A DNA stretch of 64,000 nt from Acidobacteriota bacterium. Lineage in GTDB: Bacteria > Acidobacteriota > Terriglobia > Bryobacterales > Bryobacteraceae. A program made the position numbers and the translations under genes. The notes under the pieces were generated by a model that worked only from the letters and a program-made list of their open reading frames with translations, did not search any database and had not been told where the DNA came from. The DNA lies in NCBI GenBank assembly GCA_025350695.1, contig JANXXI010000247.1, forward strand, positions 42,543 through 106,542, read 5' to 3'. Below are positions 62,819 through 64,000 of the stretch, one piece after another (the stretch's first letter is position 1; each line of letters opens with the position of its first letter).

Positions 62819-63184
62819 GCGATGCACGTTGAAGCAGGTTCCGCACTCTACAGTGACGCTTTGTTGTCTTACGAAGGATTAGCAGCCGACTATGCTCATC
62901 AGGTAATCGATCATGCCGTGTCTTACGTTGACGGTCAAGTACACACCAACGGATTAGAGAACTTCTGGAGCTTGTTGAAGCGCGGGATCAGTGGTACTTA
63001 CGTTAGCGTCGAACCCTTCCACTTGTTCCGTTATTTGGACGAGCAAGCTTTCCGCTACAACAACCGCAAAGAGATAGATGATTTCGACCGTTTCGAACTG
63101 GCAGCATCGCAGATCGTCGGCAAGCGCCTAACCTGGAATCAAGTTACCGGAAAGCATCAAGACTTAGAAACGAGCGCTAACTGA
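62819..63184 (+). mobile_element. IS1595-type transposase, 3' fragment
   Basis: About 120 codons of the C-terminal half of an ISXO2-like DDE transposase: SALYSDALLSYEGL (second catalytic Asp region), then HAVSYVDGQVHTNGLENFWS with the catalytic Glu/Asn region, LKRGISGTYVSVEPFHLFRYLDE and FRYNNRKEIDDF. The N-terminal zinc and first-Asp parts are missing, and no left inverted repeat is seen, so the element is a dead remnant. The ATG at 62822 is probably internal. It marks a past insertion and deletion at this junction. Confidence 0.85.
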
Positions 63185-63264
63185 AAAGGAGCGCTCTCGT
63201 CAGAAGCGGGGGAAGCGCGGGTAGTGGTTCTGTTTAATCCACTACCCAGAAAATACTTGAGCGG

Positions 63265-63441
63265 TCAAGACGGAAAACCATCGGGAATTACGGTATTCTC
63301 GGCATTCTGGATTGCAACAATGACTAGATTTGCCTTTTCAGGGTCAATGGGGTTCGATTCTAGAGCTTCATATACTGCTTGCGTCGCCGCTGCATCGGCC
63401 CGGACCATTTCAAGTACGCGTTCTTCAGTGATTTCTTGCAT
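63265..63441 (-). CDS. Tiny hypothetical protein (58 residues)
   Basis: ATG 63441 has AGAGGTG eight bases upstream. The product is acidic and helical (MQEITEERVLEMVRADAAAT, EALESNPIDPEKANLVI) with no membrane segment or signal peptide. It follows another tiny gene by 37 bp on the same strand. I do not recognise a family. Such short acidic/helical partners are compatible with, but do not prove, an antitoxin-like or regulatory role. Confidence 0.6.
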   Translation of the reverse strand: MQEITEERVLEMVRADAAATQAVYEALESNPIDPEKANLVIVAIQNAENTVIPDGFPS

Positions 63442-63478
63442 TGCTATGCACCTCTTGCAACTATTCGGCAGGATGCTG

Positions 63479-63658
63479 TTAGGACTTTACCAAGTTCAAA
63501 GCTGACCCACTACTCTTTTGTGTAATCGGCTTTTTCGTTTTGGTCGATTGTTTGAATTGAACGGACTGGGCGGCAGCGAACTCTTCTGGACAGACAAAAC
63601 CGTTTTCAACGCGCTCGAATGCTTCCGTACCCTCGATCATTTCCGTTGCTGGTTTCAT
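63479..63658 (-). CDS. Tiny hypothetical protein (59 residues)
   Basis: ATG 63658 starts MKPATEMIEGTEAFERVENG, which reminds me of small acidobacterial proteins starting with a similar EG.EAF.RF phrase and often found near PIN-type toxins (from memory, weak). The second half is basic (KQSTKTKKPITQKSSG), so the protein has an acidic head and a basic tail. An AGG overlaps the ATG, so the ribosome site is weak. It forms a likely two-gene unit with the 58-residue protein downstream. Confidence 0.5.
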   Translation of the reverse strand: MKPATEMIEGTEAFERVENGFVCPEEFAAAQSVQFKQSTKTKKPITQKSSGSALNLVKS

Positions 63659-63772
63659 CCTCTTATAATGCCACTACTCACTAAGTTACACTGAGATCAG
63701 CCTTAGTGTCTGCCGTTCGATGCTGGTAACATCAAACGAACCGCGCAAAGGTCAGTTAATCCAAAACATTTC

Positions 63773-63792
63773 AGCCCCGATTCGTCGGGGCT
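63773..63792. terminator. Strong UUCG-loop hairpin, possible terminator
   Basis: AGCCCCGA-TTCG-TCGGGGCT forms a perfect 8-bp stem with the very stable UUCG loop. The sequence after it on the plus strand (TCGCTATTT) and on the minus strand (GAAATGTTTTGG) is only loosely T-rich. It may separate the tiny minus-strand genes from the gene starting at 63952. Confidence 0.5.
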
Positions 63793-63951
63793 TCGCTATT
63801 TGCAGTCTATCACGATAATCTATTACTTGGTCAGTCTAATTAATTATTGCCCAATTTTGCGCCTAAGGTAACGAAAGCGAGGATTGCGGAAACCTAGCCC
63901 GGCAATTCAATAGATCCGGTTTTGTAGTAAAGGATTGGCCGGAGAGAAATC

Positions 63952-64000
63952 ATGAAAAGCCCAGGCCCAGGGAGCGCCACACAATACCAACTCCAAAGGA
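63952..64000 (+). CDS. Possible gene start running off the right edge
   Basis: ATG 63952 has CCGGAGAG seven bases upstream and opens a frame of 16 codons (MKSPGPGSATQYQLQR) to the window end. Too short to identify. The good ribosome site is the only support. Confidence 0.35.
   Translation, partial: MKSPGPGSATQYQLQR

Noticed and set aside
62387..62846. Possible fourth copy of the small membrane protein family on the minus strand
   Set aside because: It starts MMF with a good ribosome site and a membrane-like stretch occurs in another frame, but the loop and helices do not line up with copies 1-3.

Overview
The window looks like a chromosomal segment of an Acidobacteriota member close to the Solibacter/Bryobacter group. 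This is inferred from gene content: a 1,245-residue Oar-like TonB-dependent receptor with a carboxypeptidase-regulatory domain, a DUF1592/DUF1588-type cytochrome paired with a DUF1552 protein, a PQQ dehydrogenase with a fused cytochrome, a kinase-cyclase-DUF4384 fusion, stand-alone MacB/FtsX-like permeases, and a gene family beginning with an ANRAN..STGPRTPEGKA-type motif. I saw no rRNA, tRNA or CRISPR array.

Layout. 1-5.5 kb: the start of a GMC oxidoreductase gene cut by the left edge, one copy of a 108-121 bp inverted-repeat element, the large TonB receptor, and three tandem small two-helix membrane protein genes of which two look broken. 5.5-11.2 kb: PQQ dehydrogenase, then a Ser/Thr kinase fused to a class III cyclase and a DUF4384-like domain, followed by an exported DUF4384 protein with a decayed copy of its own 3' end behind it. 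11.3-13.2 kb: dut, divergent from a double ThyX-like gene. 13.3-19.5 kb (minus): three glycosyltransferase genes and a TraB/GumN gene. 19.6-24.8 kb: a 1,500-residue membrane patatin and a hicB antitoxin gene whose hicA partner is wrecked by three frame changes. 25-30.5 kb (minus): the rimP-nusA-infB operon, with an extended -10 promoter and a terminator-like hairpin in its leader. 30.6-34.5 kb: serA of the short E. coli type, divergent from two overlapping ABC permease genes.

34.5-38.8 kb is a looser region: a frameshifted gene with a C-terminal SEC-C zinc motif, a YCF48/BNR-like exported protein, an SRPBCC-ArsR operon with two near-identical operators over its promoter, and the remains of a second TonB receptor. 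38.9-41.8 kb: a NarL-type two-component pair and a clear terminator. 42-50.7 kb: a Tat-exported TIM-barrel protein, sppA, a putative beta-barrel protein, an M3 oligopeptidase, a TonB-family protein, a conserved hypothetical gene and xerD. 50.7-57 kb: a CCA-adding/poly(A) polymerase-family enzyme, an HD-GYP response regulator, the second inverted-repeat element, and an NtrC-type regulator with its sensor kinase. 57.1-62.5 kb (minus): a cyclophilin lipoprotein, the DUF1592-family cytochrome and the DUF1552 protein. The right end holds an IS1595-type transposase fragment, two tiny minus-strand genes and the start of a possible plus-strand gene.

Much of the window is ordinary housekeeping and envelope biology. 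The most interesting signals are the double ThyX-like protein beside dut, the membrane-embedded patatin, the kinase-cyclase-DUF4384 pair, the rimP leader hairpin, the duplicated ArsR operators, the inverted-repeat elements, and several genes caught in decay (hicA, the small membrane proteins, the SEC-C gene, a TonB receptor). The single-base frame breaks could partly be sequencing errors. I cannot exclude that from one sequence.
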